Origin: Symbiodinium natans
Taxonomy: Eukaryota > Sar > Dinophyceae > Suessiales > Symbiodiniaceae
Length of the DNA: 64,000 nucleotides
Assembly (NCBI GenBank): GCA_905221605.1
Contig: CAJNDS010002668.1
Span: forward strand, 124,001 to 188,000
Direction of reading: 5' to 3'
A program made the position numbers and the translations under genes. The notes beneath the pieces were generated by a model that saw only the letters and a program-made list of their open reading frames with translations, was not told the origin of the DNA and did no database searches. Below are positions 28,064 through 43,000 of this stretch, in pieces. Position 1 is the stretch's first letter; each line of letters starts with the position of its first letter.

Positions 28064-31000
28064 GAATGTTCTAGGTTCTGGGCCCCACTTCTCCCCTACC
28101 CAACCCTAAACCCTCACTTTTTCGTTCTAGTTTCCTTTAACTTGTTGAATATGCCAAAGCCGTCCACCACCCCCACCACTCCCCACAACAAAATAGTTTC
28201 CATTGTTATTCCTCGGTTACTTGAAAGCCTAAGGTTCGCTTCAGGCTCAGACGGTTTCGGTCTGCAATAGGGTTTAGGGTGTAGGTTTTAGGGTTTAGGG
28301 TTTAGGGTTTAGGGCCTCAAGCAAGTACTGAAGACTACTAGTCAAGAGCCATACTTGCAATCATCGCGTAAGAACAGCACGGTCAAGTGTAATAACAGAA
28401 CCGTAGTGACAAGAATCTAAATGGGGGTTTCCGAAATTAGGGGTAAGATCTTGGGGGGGGGGGGATTTGCCATCTATCTAAAGGGTCCCATATTTTCGTA
28501 AACTCCCAAATCGGGCGAAGGACTTCAATCTTTCGGCTTTGTTCCAAGCGGCTTGCCTACTCTGGGCGGCCATCCAGTGAGCCTAAGGTTTTAACCTTAA
28601 GACAAAAAGTACAATATGTTCATAATGCTATGGGACGGGTCGATAGTAAGGAGCTCTTCGAGTGAAATACTCGGACTTGACATGCTGAACCCTAAACCCT
28701 AAACCCTAAACCCCCTAAGCCCCCTAAGCCCCAAACCCTAAACCCTAAACCCCAAACCCCAAAGCCAAAACAAAATCCTCACAAAGGGTCGAAGTAGACC
28801 CAAACCCTAAACCCTAAACCCTAAACCCTAAACCCTAAACCCTAAACCCTAAACCCTAACCCCCTAAGCCCCAAACCCAAGGCAGGAGCTTCAGTCCAGC
28901 AACGAGCTGCCAGAGCCGCACGTGCTGGCGCAGCTACATGCAGAGAGGCCTCTCGAGTGTTTAGGGTTTAGGGTTTAGGGTTTAGGGTTTAGGGTTTAGG
29001 GTTCTTTGTTCAGGGTCTAGGGGTTTATGTGGCTTGTAATAGGGTGTGTTTACAGGTTGATGAGGTTTCCTGAATGTCTGGAGCCCGATTATCACAAGGA
29101 TATCTTGAGTGCACAGGGGGAGTGCCCTGTCATAAGTTGATTGAAGTCTTGCTGTAGAAAATTGTCTTGCGCCTGTCTGTATGCCATCACATTCCTGCCA
29201 CAGTTCGTTGGCTCCCTTGGACAGTCCTTGTTGCCCACGCAGCCCTGTGTGCGCAAATTTGGATCTTTACGTCCCCAACGGCTAGAAGCCGCTACGCCAT
29301 AAGCCGCACATCCCTCAAAGCATGAAGCTATTGGGATGTTACCCCCTCTACTAACAGTCTTCAAGAGGGGTTTTAGAACAGAGGATACTATCATCCCTAT
29401 CACGGCCTGTTAGTGTAACGGTGACATGCCAAACTACAGACCTTAAGTGAACAAACCCTAAACTCTAAACCCTAAACTCTAAACCCTCCAATGACCAGCA
29501 AGATGCAAGGCGGCGCGAGCATGCTGCAGCAACAGCCGCAGCAGCCCCGCCCGCTAGCAGCAACCGCCGTTCCGCTGTTGAACAGGCCACCAACTGGCGA
29601 CGTAGAGTTTAGGGTTTTGCGTTTTGGGTTTTGGGTTGTCCCTGGCGATTGCACAGGCCCAGATGCAAAGAGTATTTTTGTTGGGGGTAAATGTAGAGCT
29701 TACAAATGTAGATTGAGGGCAATGCTGAAAGTTAGATGCCTTAGTTCTGAAGGGTGGCTCTGATGTGTGTGTGTGTGTGAACGACACCGAGGTGGCTAAC
29801 CATCATTCTTGCAAGGCTGAAAGGCCCCAAAAGCCCTTCACCACACTGAGTATACAACTCAAGTCCACTCCCTGAAAAGCCCAAGCCCTCAATCTCGAAC
29901 AGCCCTTCTGGCCAAAGACTCATAATTACGAAACCTCACAGCCGAATCCTTAACCCTAAGGGTCCATGAACCTAAATCGGGAATACTTGGGCCTTTAAGT
30001 ACTTGATATACAGGGACTTTGGGCCCCAAGTATAATATTTAGGTACATGGACCCCTTAGGGTAAGATCTCAATCCGGCACAGTAAGCCTCGTCCACTTGG
30101 AGTCCTCGACCTGTCCCTGCGGACTTGGGAGTTAGGCGTATAGGGTTTAGGGTTTAGGGTTTAGGGGATGAGTGACAGAAGTCGGCTGTGCGGCCGGCCG
30201 GACCCGGCAAAACAACCCTCGAGACGCCCAAAGGTTCAGGCACTCCAATACCCCTTGATTAAGGAATATTCCTTAAAATTTTAATAGGGTTCCTTTTTGG
30301 TTTTAAGAATACTCCTTATATTTTAATAGGGTTCCTTTTTGGTTTAAGGACTATTCCTTTATTACGTGGTATTGGAGTCTCTGGGGCCGACCAAGGACTT
30401 CAAACCCGGAAAGGCCGCAACGCCCCCCCCCAAAAACCCAAACCCTAAGGATCCATGTACCTAAAGTTTAGGGTTTGGGGTTTGGGGTTTAGTGTTTAGG
30501 GTTTAGGGTCCATGTAGCCAAATAAGGAATACTTGGGCCTTTAAGTACTAGCGATATAGGGACTTTAGGCCCCAAGTACATAATGACTAGGTACATGGAC
30601 CCTTAGGGTAAGCCCTGTAGGCCCTGGCATCCGTGGGCTGCAGAACTTGCACCCGGAGCTCCCTCAACCCTGGGGTTTAGGGTTTAGGGTTTAGGGTTTA
30701 GGGTTTAGGGTTTAGGGTTTAGGGTTTAGGGTTTAGGGTGAGATGTTCATATTTTTTTGGCATTGTCAACCCCAACATTATAAACCTTAAACCCTAGACC
30801 CTAAGCCCCTACAAACCCTAAACTCCTAGACCCTAGACCCCTAAACCTTAAACCCGAAGCCCCTACAACCCCTAAACCTAAACCCTAGACCCCTAAACCC
30901 TAAACCCTAAACCCTAAACCCTAAACCCTTCAAATGCATGGAGAGGTCTCGGCTCTCCGCTGGCGTCCCGCGCCGCCGAAGCTCGAGGCGCCAGTGGACA

Positions 31001-34000
31001 TGAGCCTCGGCTGCTCCTTGGGGGGCCACATGAACCCCCAAAAGGGGTTTAGGGTTTAGGGTTTCCAAGCCCGGATGCAAAAAGGGTTTAGGAGTTTATT
31101 GTAGTACGGTGTATATGACCCCCCAATTTCAGGTTCATTTGGTCTCCCAAGCTTGGGGCTTGGAGCTTCGAAGACTGCTATACACAGTTCAGAGCTGTGT
31201 AGGTTTCGGGGTTTAGGGTTCAGGGTTGTGGCTTTAGGATGTAGGGTTTAGGGGCTTAGGGTGGCATTGGCGGGAGAGTGAAAGCTCGGGTTTGGGTTGG
31301 AACGTTGGGTTTTTTTTCCCGACTTTGGCGCAAACGGCCTGGATTTGTAGCCAGGCCAGACATGGGATTCATAGGTCTTAGGGTTTAGGAATTAAAGGGT
31401 TTGGGTCACCTCCTGCAATGACACCGTATACGAACGAATGGTTTGATTGAACGACCAAAGCTACCAAGTCAATCTTGTCAATTTTGTTGCTGCTGCAGGG
31501 CCGGGGGTTCTATGGGGTTCTTTGGTCACCCATTAGACAAACCAACCGCCCGTCACCCACAGAAAGCGCTCAATGCGAACGCTTCCAGCATCCGAGGAAG
31601 ACATTTAGCGTTGTGCTCCCTTGCGCTTTCGAGGGGGAATTTGCCGAGAAGACGGTTTGGGCTGCTCCTCAGTCGCCTGTGGTGCATCAGTTGCAAGGTT
31701 CACTTGAGCCTTGAACCCTCCAGGGTAGTGCTATCGCTGATGCAAATCCGACAGTGGATCCGTACGGGCATTGCAAAGCAAGGGCTGCAGCAGCTTTCCT
31801 TACCCGAAGCCCTAAACCCTAAACCTGCAGTGCATCGTTCAGACAGCTAGGCGGGTGGCAAACCCCAAACCCCAAACCCCAAACCCTAAACCGGCCATGT
31901 GGAACTGCCTCGCGACACCCTGCACCCAATGAGTTGTTGTGCCCCCCCTCCCCACCCTACTGCTATACCCTGGCGGGCTCTTTGTAGGGAATGAAGGAAT
32001 GAAGGAATGAGGTACCTATTTACTCCCTTCAAGGGTATATACAGGCCTAGTTCCCTCATTCCCTACTTTGAACCAGGGGGGTAGTTCCAGGGAACTAGAG
32101 TACAAGAACCCTTATTATAAGGACACAAGAATTAGGCCCCCGTAAGTATACAGGAAAGCCTAAACCGTGAAATCCCAAACCCTTAACCCTAAACACTATA
32201 CACCCTAAACCCTTTAAAACCCTAGAAACCCTCAACTTTTCAAGGCCTAAGCCTACGCAACCTAGAAACCGTATGAACCCTATAAGCTCTACAGCCCAGT
32301 AGAAAACTTGTATTCCCAGAACCCGAAGCAAGGTTTGGGAGAACACAGACGGTCTATAGAAACCCTATACTCCCTGCAAAGCCTATGAACCCTATGAACC
32401 CTAAGCCCTAAGCAAGGTTTGGGAGAACACAGACAAGCAGATCCTCATAAACCCTATCTGAAAGCGTACACTTCTTTGGGGCTCATGAACTCAGCAACTA
32501 AGTATAATCCCTATGAAGCCTATGAACCCTAAACCCTAAAATGAACTCAGCAACTAAGTATAATCCCTATGAAGCCCTAAGCAAGGTTTGGGAGAACACA
32601 GACAAGCGGATCCTGAAGGAGATCATCGTAGTCGACGACGGCAGCCGGCCCCCGCTGCGGAAGGTCATGTCGGCGAGCCTCGGCTTTGAGCTTGTGGGGC
32701 TTTTCGGGGGTTTAGGGTTTAGGGTTTAGGGTTTAGGGTTTAGGGTTTAGGGTTTAGGGTTTAGGGTTTAGAGGCTTTAGAGGCTTTAGAGGCTCTAGAG
32801 GTTTTTTCAGCTTAGAAGGCTTAGGGGGGTTTAGAGGCATTCTGTGGTTTGAAGGGTTAGTGTTTACGGGGTTGGTTTCATATGGTTTTTGGGGGCTCAC
32901 AGGGTTTCTAGTGTTTGCAGTGTTTATAGGTTTTATAGGTTTGTCATAGAGTTTATAGGTTTGTCATAGGGTTTATAGGTTTGTCATAAGTTTTATAGGT
33001 TTGTCATAGGGTTTATAGGTTTTATAGGTTTTATAGGTTTGTCATAGGGTTTATAGGGTTCAGGTGAACGGTTCAGGGGGGGGTTGCAAAATCCTCCGTT
33101 TCAGCGGGGCGACCCGGAGCCCGAAGCCCGAAACCGCCCCAAGCCGCCCATGAACCTCCAGGCAGTCGGGCCTCGGCCTCCCCTCTCTTGATTCTGGGGT
33201 TTAGGGTTTAGGGTTTGCGGTTTTTCGGTTAACCCTAAACCCTAAACCCTAAACCCTAAACCCTAAACCCTAAACCCTAAACCCTAAACCCTAAACCCTA
33301 AACCCTAAACCCTAAACCCTAAACCCTAAACCCTAAACCCTTTCCAGGAAGCTGCTGGCTGGTGGCCCTGGTGTGCCCACCATGAAGATCGTGCGCCATG
33401 AGAGCCTCTGGCTGTTGGGTCAACTCTGGGGGGCGGGGGAGGTGGTTTAGGGTTTAGGGTTTAGGGTTTAGGTTTTAGGGTTAAAGGTTTAGGGTTTAGG
33501 GTTTAGGGGTGCTTGATGTTGGGCATCTGCTTTAGGCTTGAGTAAGGACCAGGTGTGTTGCATCTTCTCTCGACCCCCTCTCGCAGCAAGTCCAGCAAAT
33601 GATGTCCGCCGAATTTGGATACAACTTCACACCAGAAACAACCATAATGTCGTCTCCCTTTCCAGTAATTAATTCTGCTTTTACAGGACTCTTATCCCAT
33701 GGGTCTCCCTCTACCCTAAACCCTAAAGGGTTCAGGGTCAGGAAATCCTAAAAACCACTTAGTAGAACCCAGCACTGTGACATTCAGTCAGCTAGGCAGG
33801 AACCCGAAACCCCATAGCTAGGGCCTAAACCCTAAACCCTAAACTGGGGCCGGCTTTGTGCAGCTCTCTTCTTCATCAAGCCTTGCCATGGCGAGAAGCA
33901 CCTCAATGCCTCCCTGTGACCCCCGGAACTGGCTATGTGTGAGTTTGTATTACCTGTAGTGTTTTGGTTGTCCCTGTTTGGGTACGGGGATCTGGAGGAA

Positions 34001-37000
34001 GGCAGTTGACGTAGTACACGATTCCGGGTATTTCCTCATCTGAATGCCTCAGGGCGATATTCCTGGTTTGGGCATCCCGAACCTGAACCTGGGGGTGATT
34101 ACTCCTTTTCCGAGACCGACCATGAAACCCGCAGTGCTGTGGCTAGCCGGGTACCAAACCCTAAACCCCAAAACCTAAACCCTAAACCCTAACCCCCAAA
34201 CCCTAAACCCCAAGCCCCCCTAAACCCCAAGCCCTAAACCCTAAACCCCCAACCCTAAACCCTTTGTGGGCTAGGAAGACTCTCGGCCTCATTTCTGCGA
34301 AGAAATCTGGCGGGGACGCGGCCACAGGGGACGTCATCGCCCCTTGGCTAAGCACGCCACTGACAGGGTGTAGGGTTTAGGGTTTGCAAGGTTTAGGGTT
34401 TGGGGTTTGGGGTTTTGGGACATCGCTGTGTCAGCACGTCAGTGAGATTATCAGCATGTTTTTTTGTTGCCCCTCTACCCTAAATACCCTGAACCCTAAA
34501 CAAGAACTCGACTTGGAATACCTGCTCTATCCCCCATACAGTGGAACTGTTCTGGGAGTTGGCCCACGGACACATAATTCGTGGTTCTTAGTAAAGAAGT
34601 AGGTCAGAGCGACGTGCTCAGACAAGCCTATGTCAAAGCAAGGGTTTATGGTTTATGGGTTGTTGCAAATCCCTAATCGCCCTAAACCCTAAACCCTAAA
34701 CCCTAAACCCTAAACCGGCAAATTCAAGCAAGGTCTTCTTCGACTGCCATGTCAGTCCCCGCGTTGGCTGGGAGCAAGCTTTCCTCAAGCAGATGCAGCG
34801 GAAAGGCACATTTCCCCCGTTTTGGACTTTTTCCTTGGGGACCAAATGAACCCCCAAACTTGGAGAACTTTAGGGTTTACGGTTTAGGGCTTCGGGTTCT
34901 TGGTTTAGCGTTTAACCTTAGGTAGGCTGGGCCCTAGACCCCCTCCCCCCAGAAAAAGAAAATCGCCAAAGGGGATCATCGCACCATCGTCGTCCCCACG
35001 ATCACCTCCCTGAACCCGGACACCTGGACCGGCCGTGCGGGAGTGGTGGAGATGGCATTCACGGTCTTGCTGTCTTGCTCCTGCGGGTCCTGAAGACAGG
35101 TTAGGGCGCTGTTGGGGAGGGGTTTGCAGCAACGGCTTGATAAACCCTAGTCCCCTCCCCCTAGCAACAAACCCCTCCTACCCCCTAATATTCAATACTC
35201 CCAGTGTAGTTATAATGAATGGGAGTATAGGTACACTGACTGCCAAAGGACAAAGTCTGAAGTAGAAGTTTTGAAGACTGTACGTCTGGGTGTGTTTGCC
35301 GAGGGTCGTCACTGCTTTACAAGCTGACAGCCTAGGTGGAAGTGGGTTTCCCCACCACATATATGTTAATGGGAGAATACATACAGGTTCACGGACACGC
35401 ATACACGCACAGAGATTATTTGTTGAATGCAACCAACTGTCAACGAAAATCAATGCATAGAATGCATAACAGACATGTCATATAAACCCTGTTGAGTCAT
35501 AAACCCACTTGCGATTATTATCTGCAGAATCCCCAAATATGTACCGAAAAAGCTACTTCGACAATCTACTTGTATGTTCATTAAGTAGGCCTCTATATTC
35601 GCCTCTGGACGAATTGAGCAGAGCTGCGCAGGAAGGAAACCGGCGGCAATGCAGGTGGCAAGACGTGCTTCATCTTGTGGAACAATGACTTCACGTGGTT
35701 GCGCCCCGCTTACGTCATTTTCTAGGGTTTAGGGTTTAGGGTTTAGGGTTAGGGTTTAGGGTTTAGGGTTTAGGGTTTAGGGTTTAGGGTTTAGGGTTTA
35801 GGGTTTAGGGTTGAGGGTTGAGGGTTTAGGGTTTAGGGTTTAGGGTTAGGGTTTAGGGTTTAGGGTTTAGGGTTTAGGGTTTAGGGTTTAGGGTTTAGGG
35901 TTTAGGGTTTAGGGTTTAGGGTTTAGGGTTTAGGGTTAGGTATATTTATTTCGGGCTTGGGGAGTTGCAGGCTTGGGAAGTTCAGGCTGCATGTGTAGGA
36001 CGTTCTCCCGGAAAACTCGTCGTTTCCTGGAGAGATCACCCTTACTGAAGAAGCCACCGCGCAGTCAATGGGTTTCCCATACACCATCCCAAGCCTGCCC
36101 CCAAAACAGTTCCCCGCCCCCCCCCGCATTAAGTTTAGGCTTTAATAGGGTTCATGGCAATGGGAGATTTTTGGGAACTAGGCATAAAAAGCCCCCGAGA
36201 CTTCCTTCCCAGGTACAATCCGGGGCGCGACGCCCCGCTGATGAGCGGGGGCCTCCTCGCCCTTTCACGGCGGCACCTGTGGTTGAAAGTTAGTGGCTTG
36301 TGGGTTTAGGGTTTCGGGTTTAGGGGTTAGGGGTTAGGGCCTTCTTGCCCTGCTTTCACGTGTTGCCGGCAGCCTCCTCAGTCCGTGCTTCACATGGGGT
36401 TTGGGGTTTGCCATTTGTACTTACTTAGCCAATAGTAGAATCCTTTTTTCTGGTTCTGGGTTGAGGGTTTGAGAGTTTTCGGGTTTAGGCTTTCAGGGTT
36501 TTCGGGTTTAGGGTTTTAGGGTTTCCGTTTTTTTGGTTTTAGAGTTTCAGACTTAGGGCTTTTGGTTTCGAGCCCTAAACCCTAAGCCCAAAAACCTACA
36601 CCCAGGTGGTGGGAGGAGACAGGCGGCTACGACACCAACATGGTTGCGTGGGGCGGCGAGTCTCCTGGCCTCGGAAAACATACATAGGGTCGTAGGGCGT
36701 AGGGTTTAGGGTTTAGGGTTACTTGAAGTTGGGATGTTCACCAGTCCTTAGTAGGGATTATAATAGGGGTGTTCTATACTTCCTATTAAGGACTGCTCGT
36801 GTAAGGTGGGATTTTCCTGGTAGTGCAAGGGGGAAGATCCCAAACTTGAAGGCTCATGGGCAGTTGAGCCTCTTCATGCTCAGAGGCTAGGATCTAGGGT
36901 AGTTCCCTTGAGATCCGGAAAAATAAAGCATGTTCATGGGGGCGTTTAAATGCTGAGTAGTATTGGTTTTAGGCACAGTACGCACCCCAAAGAAGTTCGA

Positions 37001-40000
37001 AACCGGTTATACGCGCAGTTGCCCTTCTCCCAAACCCACTTACCCTAAGGGTTCCATGTACCTCATTACTGTATACTTGGGCCCGAAAGTCCCTACATAG
37101 GAGGTACTTTAACGTCCTCCTTATTTAGGTACATGAACCATTGGCTTATCTACTCTTTACTTAAGAACGCTCCTCAAAATACAAGGTAAGCCTTATATTG
37201 CCCTTATATATCGGGATGTGTTTCTAGTGTTTTGGGGGGTGGTTCTAAAGCAAATGGTAGTTCTAGCTACTCATGAACCTCCAACGACCCCACTTGCTGC
37301 CGTGCCTCGTTACTGCATCACTCCTGCCTCTGTAGGCAGGCTATATCTCGTTCCTCCTTCCCTGCAAAGAATTTCGGCCCTCTGAGGGTATAGGGTTTAG
37401 GGTTTAGGTTTTCCTTCACTGTGGAAGGATTGAGGTTTTGCCAGAGAAAGGAATCGGAGACCTAGCCCCGTTGCTGGCGCGCACGAACTGTTCATCAACC
37501 CTTCTACCATAGTCTCTTCATAAGAGTCAATTTATGTTCGGTTGTTGCTGGGGTATCTATGCACACTGTTTTCTCACGGTTCATGGGGAGGTGATAGTGG
37601 CATACGCGCTTCTTAACCCTAAATCCTGCAGCGTTGACAGGAACATCGACCAGTCTCTTCGCTCCTGGCTTTGCGGTGGCCGCATCGACACTTGTCTCCT
37701 ACCTCATAGGGACCTGGGGGTGCGCAAGGGTTTAGGGCCAAGTTTAGGGTTTAGGGTTTAAGTCCGGCTGCAAAGAAGGGTTTAAGGATGTTGCGCAGTC
37801 CAGGTTGCAAACAAACAAAGGGGGCTTATGGTTCCCAACTAAACCAGTGAGTCTACCAGACTGCAAAGCTCACCTGTAAACTGCGACCAGATGCGCGCAG
37901 GAGGTGTACGGTTTAGGGTTTCGCGGCTTGCTGGAAACTTCCCGAAAGGGTTCAGGGTTTAGGGTTTGGAGTTTTGGGTTTACAGGGTTTTGGGTTCAGG
38001 GCTTTGGGTTTCGGGTTTAGGGTTATCCTAAACCCTATTGTTGGGGTGGCCCAGGAAGTGGCTGAGGGCGCCTACGTCGCGCACATGTGGCGGGATCCAA
38101 AGAATCCGCGGCCGGGCGAGAAAGCTGGATGAGTTTTTGTCGTTGAGGGTTTGTATTGGGTTTTTGAAGTTGTTTCGTTCGATTATTTTAAAATTTTTAT
38201 GGGTTTCAACAGGTTTTTGTTTAAGGGTTTTTAGGGTTACGGGGTGCCGTTGAATGACAGTAGCAATGGCAACCCAACTGCGAGTTAACACAAGTCTTCG
38301 TTCTAGTTGGTTTGCTGTCCTGGCTATAACTTAGCATGCGCCCGGCGTTCCAGCGATGCAACTGGCATGTTCCAGATTTTTTGGGGGCTTGGATTCAAAA
38401 AAAAAACCTATAGACCCTGAACTTCCTGGAGCCCTAAAGCCCCTAAACCCCTGAACCCCGAACCGGACAGCCTCAAGGAAGACCACGCTGAAGTATCCAA
38501 TCCCCACCCGGGACGTCATGCGCAACAAGGCCGGGCCTATCAACTCTGAAACCCTAGAACTTATATTGGTTGGTGGTCTCTTTACGTAGGAAATCTTCTG
38601 TTTTGTAGGGGTGGTTCTTATTAGGGTATCTAGGGGCTATGTTAAGGTACAAGGGAAACAGATAAAGAGGGTTTAGGGTTTAGGGTTTAGGGTTGGGTTC
38701 TTAAGGGAGAGGGGGTTCAAGGGGGGCATGTAACTCTAAAGTTCCCAAGGTACCTACCCCCCATGAACCCCCCCTCCCTTAAGAACCCTATAAAAAGAAG
38801 CTCCCTCCGCGGGAGCCGCAGGTCTGGTTGACGGTTCAGGCCTTTCAAGTCTAGGGTTTAGGGTTTAGGGGTTTAGGGTTTAGGGTTTAGGGTTTAGGGG
38901 TTTAGGGTTTAGGGCTTTGGGCTTAGGGAATACGGCCTTAGGCTTTAGGTGTCAGCGTCATAGAGCAAGCCACCAAAACCTGCTGAGGGCCTCTTCTCGT
39001 TCTTGCATCCTTACCAAGCCCCAAACCCTACACTACTATTTGCTAAAGAACACCCCCTTAGAATCAAACAGATTCTTCCATAAAAGGGCAATATAGTGAT
39101 TAGTACACATTTTTTTTTAAGTGTTGTATTGTTGTTTTTTGGTGGGGGGGTTCTGAGGCAAATTCCCCGAAACCCTCAGCAATAAACCCTTAACCAGGTA
39201 CTCTTAACCCCAAACCCTTTTGCTTCCTGGGCGAAGCACTGGTGGTTTTAAGCAGATTCCCCCTAAACCCTGAACAATAAACCCTAAACCAGATACTCTA
39301 AACCCCAAACCCTTTTGCTTCCTGGGCGAAGTACTGGTGTTCTCAAGCAAGCGTACCCTTAACCCTAAACAATAAACCCTACAGCAGAAACCCTAAACCC
39401 TATACCTTAAACCCTAAACCCTAAACCCTAAACCCTAAACCCTAAACCCTAAACCCTAAACCCTAAACCCTAAACCCTAAACCCTAAACCCTAAACCCTA
39501 AACCGCAAGCACGGGGGTGTTCAGGCACGCGCTGCCACAGCCTGGTTTGGGGAGTTCGTCGAGAAAGTCATGACCTTTCCAGAGCCTGCTGGCTGTAGAA
39601 AGGGTTTATGGCTAAGGGGGAGTTAGGGTTTAGGGTTTAGGGCTAGGGTTTAGGGTTTAGGGTGATTTCTCAGCCTCACAGAGCGACTTGAGGTACGAGA
39701 TGTTCACCAAGAATGGGGAGAGCATTGGCGGCTTGGCGGGAGACTGCGCATCAAAAGAAATGGCGTTGACTAGTTTCATTGCAACCACCAAGCATTCTGC
39801 GGCTCTGTGTTTGGCAAATGTCTTCAGGCTATTCAAATGAAATGTTGGCACATGCAAGTTCACGGGCATTGGTTGTCAATCGATCGGAACATAGCTAAAT
39901 TGTATTCTTCTCCTGAATATCTAGCAGGATACCTTTCCAATCGATCTCTTGCGTTTCTCAAGATGATGTACTCAAGAGTCACTGTTCTCAAGGGCGGGGG

Positions 40001-43000
40001 TGATCGATAGCATTGCATTGTGTAGTTGCTTTCGCGCCTTTGGGTCAGATCTTATTTTATAGACCCCTCGGCAGAGAGCGCAACACGCCTAAAGCAGAAT
40101 TGCACCTTATAAATTCATGATAGTTCAGGCTCCCTATAACTCTAAAGCTGAGTTGCACCTCATCAGTTCATGGTGATTACAAGGCTCACCCTAAACCGTA
40201 AACCCTAAACCCTGTTCCCTATTTAATCGGTATTGTGGGCTCCCTGACACCGGCGTTTAGGGTTGAGGGTTTAGGGTTTGGGGTTTAGGGTTTAGGGTTT
40301 CAGGGTTTCAGGGTTCAGGGTTCAGGGTTTAGGGTTTAGGGTGTAGGGTACCTGCTCACCGAGGTGACATGCGCGGCTTCCAGACAGTCAAGGACCATGG
40401 CCTTTCTCCACATGCCAAGAGCGAAGGTTGGCTAAAGCCCAATCTCAAGGGACTAAGGGTTTAGGGTTTCGGGTTTAGGGTGTGCCTTGGGGTGTTCCCC
40501 CTTACCCCTATTGTAGAATCCCCATTTGTGTACATGGATCCTTAGGGATAAACTCAAGTATGCAACCCTAAGGGTCCAGCTGAGTCTATCTGCCTATGAA
40601 ATGCGTGGAGAACTAATATGTTCTCCATATTCAATAAACCCGAAACCCTAAACCCTAAACCCCAACCAGCAAATCCCCGAAGGATCGGCTTGGCTGTGCT
40701 CCCTTCACGAGCAGCTCGTCAGTCGGTTGAGGTGCATGGTAGGCCCTTGGGTTGTATATGGGTTGAGGGTTTAGGGTTTAGGGTTTAGGGTTTAGGGGTT
40801 TAGAGTTTACGGGTTTGTTCCAAGAGTCAAAGGTTTAAGGGGTCAACTTGGTGTAGTGCAGCGAAGTCTGCGAGGTGAGGCTCATCTATTCCCGATAGTC
40901 TGGCTTAGTAGCCCTGTTGTAGAACCCTAAACCCTAAACCCAAAACCCAAAACCCTAAGGGTGTTTAGAGCTCCTCGCTCTTGGTGCCACCTGGAGGAGA
41001 CACCATGTGTGTCATCCTCAGGCAATCCATCCGAAACTACGTAGCTCGGGGGTCTCAGGCTTCCCTAAGCCCCTTAAACCAAAAATCCCTATCTTCGCAG
41101 TGGGGACTTTGGGAGTTATGTGGGAGTTACTCTAGGTAGATTGTAAGGATAACTTCGGGTAGGCCACGGATGTCTCGCCGCGCCGAGGTTACTTAGATCG
41201 CTTCTCGAGCCTTGGACTATGTGTGGGTTTAGGGGTTTTCTGAATTCCTTGGGCAAAACAAAGCACATCCCACAGCTAGGTAGGCCCTTGGATGGCCATT
41301 GGGACATTTCATATTTTCCCTTAGTGGGTTTGAGAGGAGAACCCTAAGGGTCCATGTACCTAAATAGGGAATACTTGGACCTTTAAGTACTTGCTACATA
41401 GGGACTTTGGGCCGCAAGTATATATATATATATATATAAATTAGGTACATGCACCCTTAGGGGAATATTTATTATGAATATTTTTGCAGAGGGTCTGAAG
41501 GGCCATCCTAGGACCCCCAAAAGCATCTTGCCTCCGAATCAAGACCGACACGCGTTCCACGTCCGCCTGCCTCGATCCACTTAGGAGCCAAGTCGTTAAC
41601 CTCGTTCGAGTAGGTTTTGAGGGTTTAGGCTTTTGGGATTTGGGATCTCTTTGTGGGAAAACTGCTTGCTTCTGCAACCGGCCAAAAGGCAATACCCTCC
41701 GCGCGCCTCAGCCACCCCCCCCCCCCCCCCAGGGATTCAGGGGCTAATTCGGGTTTGTCAATGTGATTCTGGGTCGGGGAAAGTTTTGAGGAGTTTCGGG
41801 GAACTGTGTAGTTTGGGGTAGTTTCGAGGACATTCTTGATATGTTCCCCCACCAAAGGTACATCTACCTGGACGGTGGCCTGATCCCAGATCACGTCTTC
41901 CAGCTCCGCGAGCAGAAGTCGGGGCTGTGCATGCAGGCACGGACTTTGCAGCAGCCCGGGGTCAGGGTTTAGGGTTTAGGGTTTAGGGTTTAGGGTTTAG
42001 GGTTTAGGGTTTAGGGTGGGGCGGGGGGGAGGGTGTTTATCTGTGAATTGACTTGAGAGGGTTGGTTCTACAGCTCTGACGCAGGCCTCAACCCCTCAAG
42101 CGGGCCTCCATTTGGGCAATTTGTTGCGCAAGTCCGAGTGTGTGAGCCACAAGCTGCAGGGGAGACAGAGAGAGGGCGAGAGAGACAGGCTCATTCAGGA
42201 TCCAGAGTAGGCTCTTATTCCCTCTGTTTAAGGTTTTGGTGGACTTAAAAGCCCCTTGAACACAAAAAGGGCACCTTTGTTTTTTTCCTAGCTTGCTCTT
42301 GGGTCTGGCCTCTTCAGGGCGGATTTCGGATCCGGCTTCTTCGGGGTTTAGGGCCTTTAGGGTTTAGGCTGCAAAAGGGTTTCGAGTTTAGAAAGTGTGG
42401 CGCAGGGTCAGAAGTTCTGGGGGGCCTAAACCCTAAACCCTAAACCCTAAACCCTAAACCCTAAACCCTAAACCCTAAACCCTAAACCGTGGAGACGTGC
42501 ATTGCGCAGGTGAAGCGGAACGACCGCCAGCCACACAATGTGGTCCTGGCCGCCTGCTCCGGGCCACACGAGGTCCAAGTCTGAGTTTAGGGTTTAGGGT
42601 TTAGGGTTTAGGGTTTAGGGTTTAGGGTTTAGGGTTTAGGGTTTAGGGTTTAGGGTTTAGGGTTTAGGGTTTAGGGCTCTTGGTGGTGGGACGAGCTGCT
42701 ACTGAGGTCTCGTGCCACAGTCCGTTTTTGGGGTCTTTGCGACCACATGCGCCGGCACTTGCACATCTTGGAATTGGCCTTCTTCATTGGGGTCGATTGG
42801 GTGAACCCTTTTTGAAGTACAGCCTCTGAGCACACTTTCTCCTAAACCCTAAAACCTAAACCCCAAACCTCAAACCTTAAATCCTAAACCCTTTGCGCCC
42901 CCGCAAGTGCCCGAAAGGAGCATCAGTCGTCCGAGCTGCAGCTGTTCCACCGCGGGAATCGCGCTACTGGCCTCATGTTTGGTGAAGCTTTGTAACGCTT

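Noticed and set aside
29092-29403. 103-codon minus-strand Cys-containing frame
   Set aside because: Its first third is the inverted repeat of a family A element. The rest has no recognisable domain and lies opposite the + strand gene.
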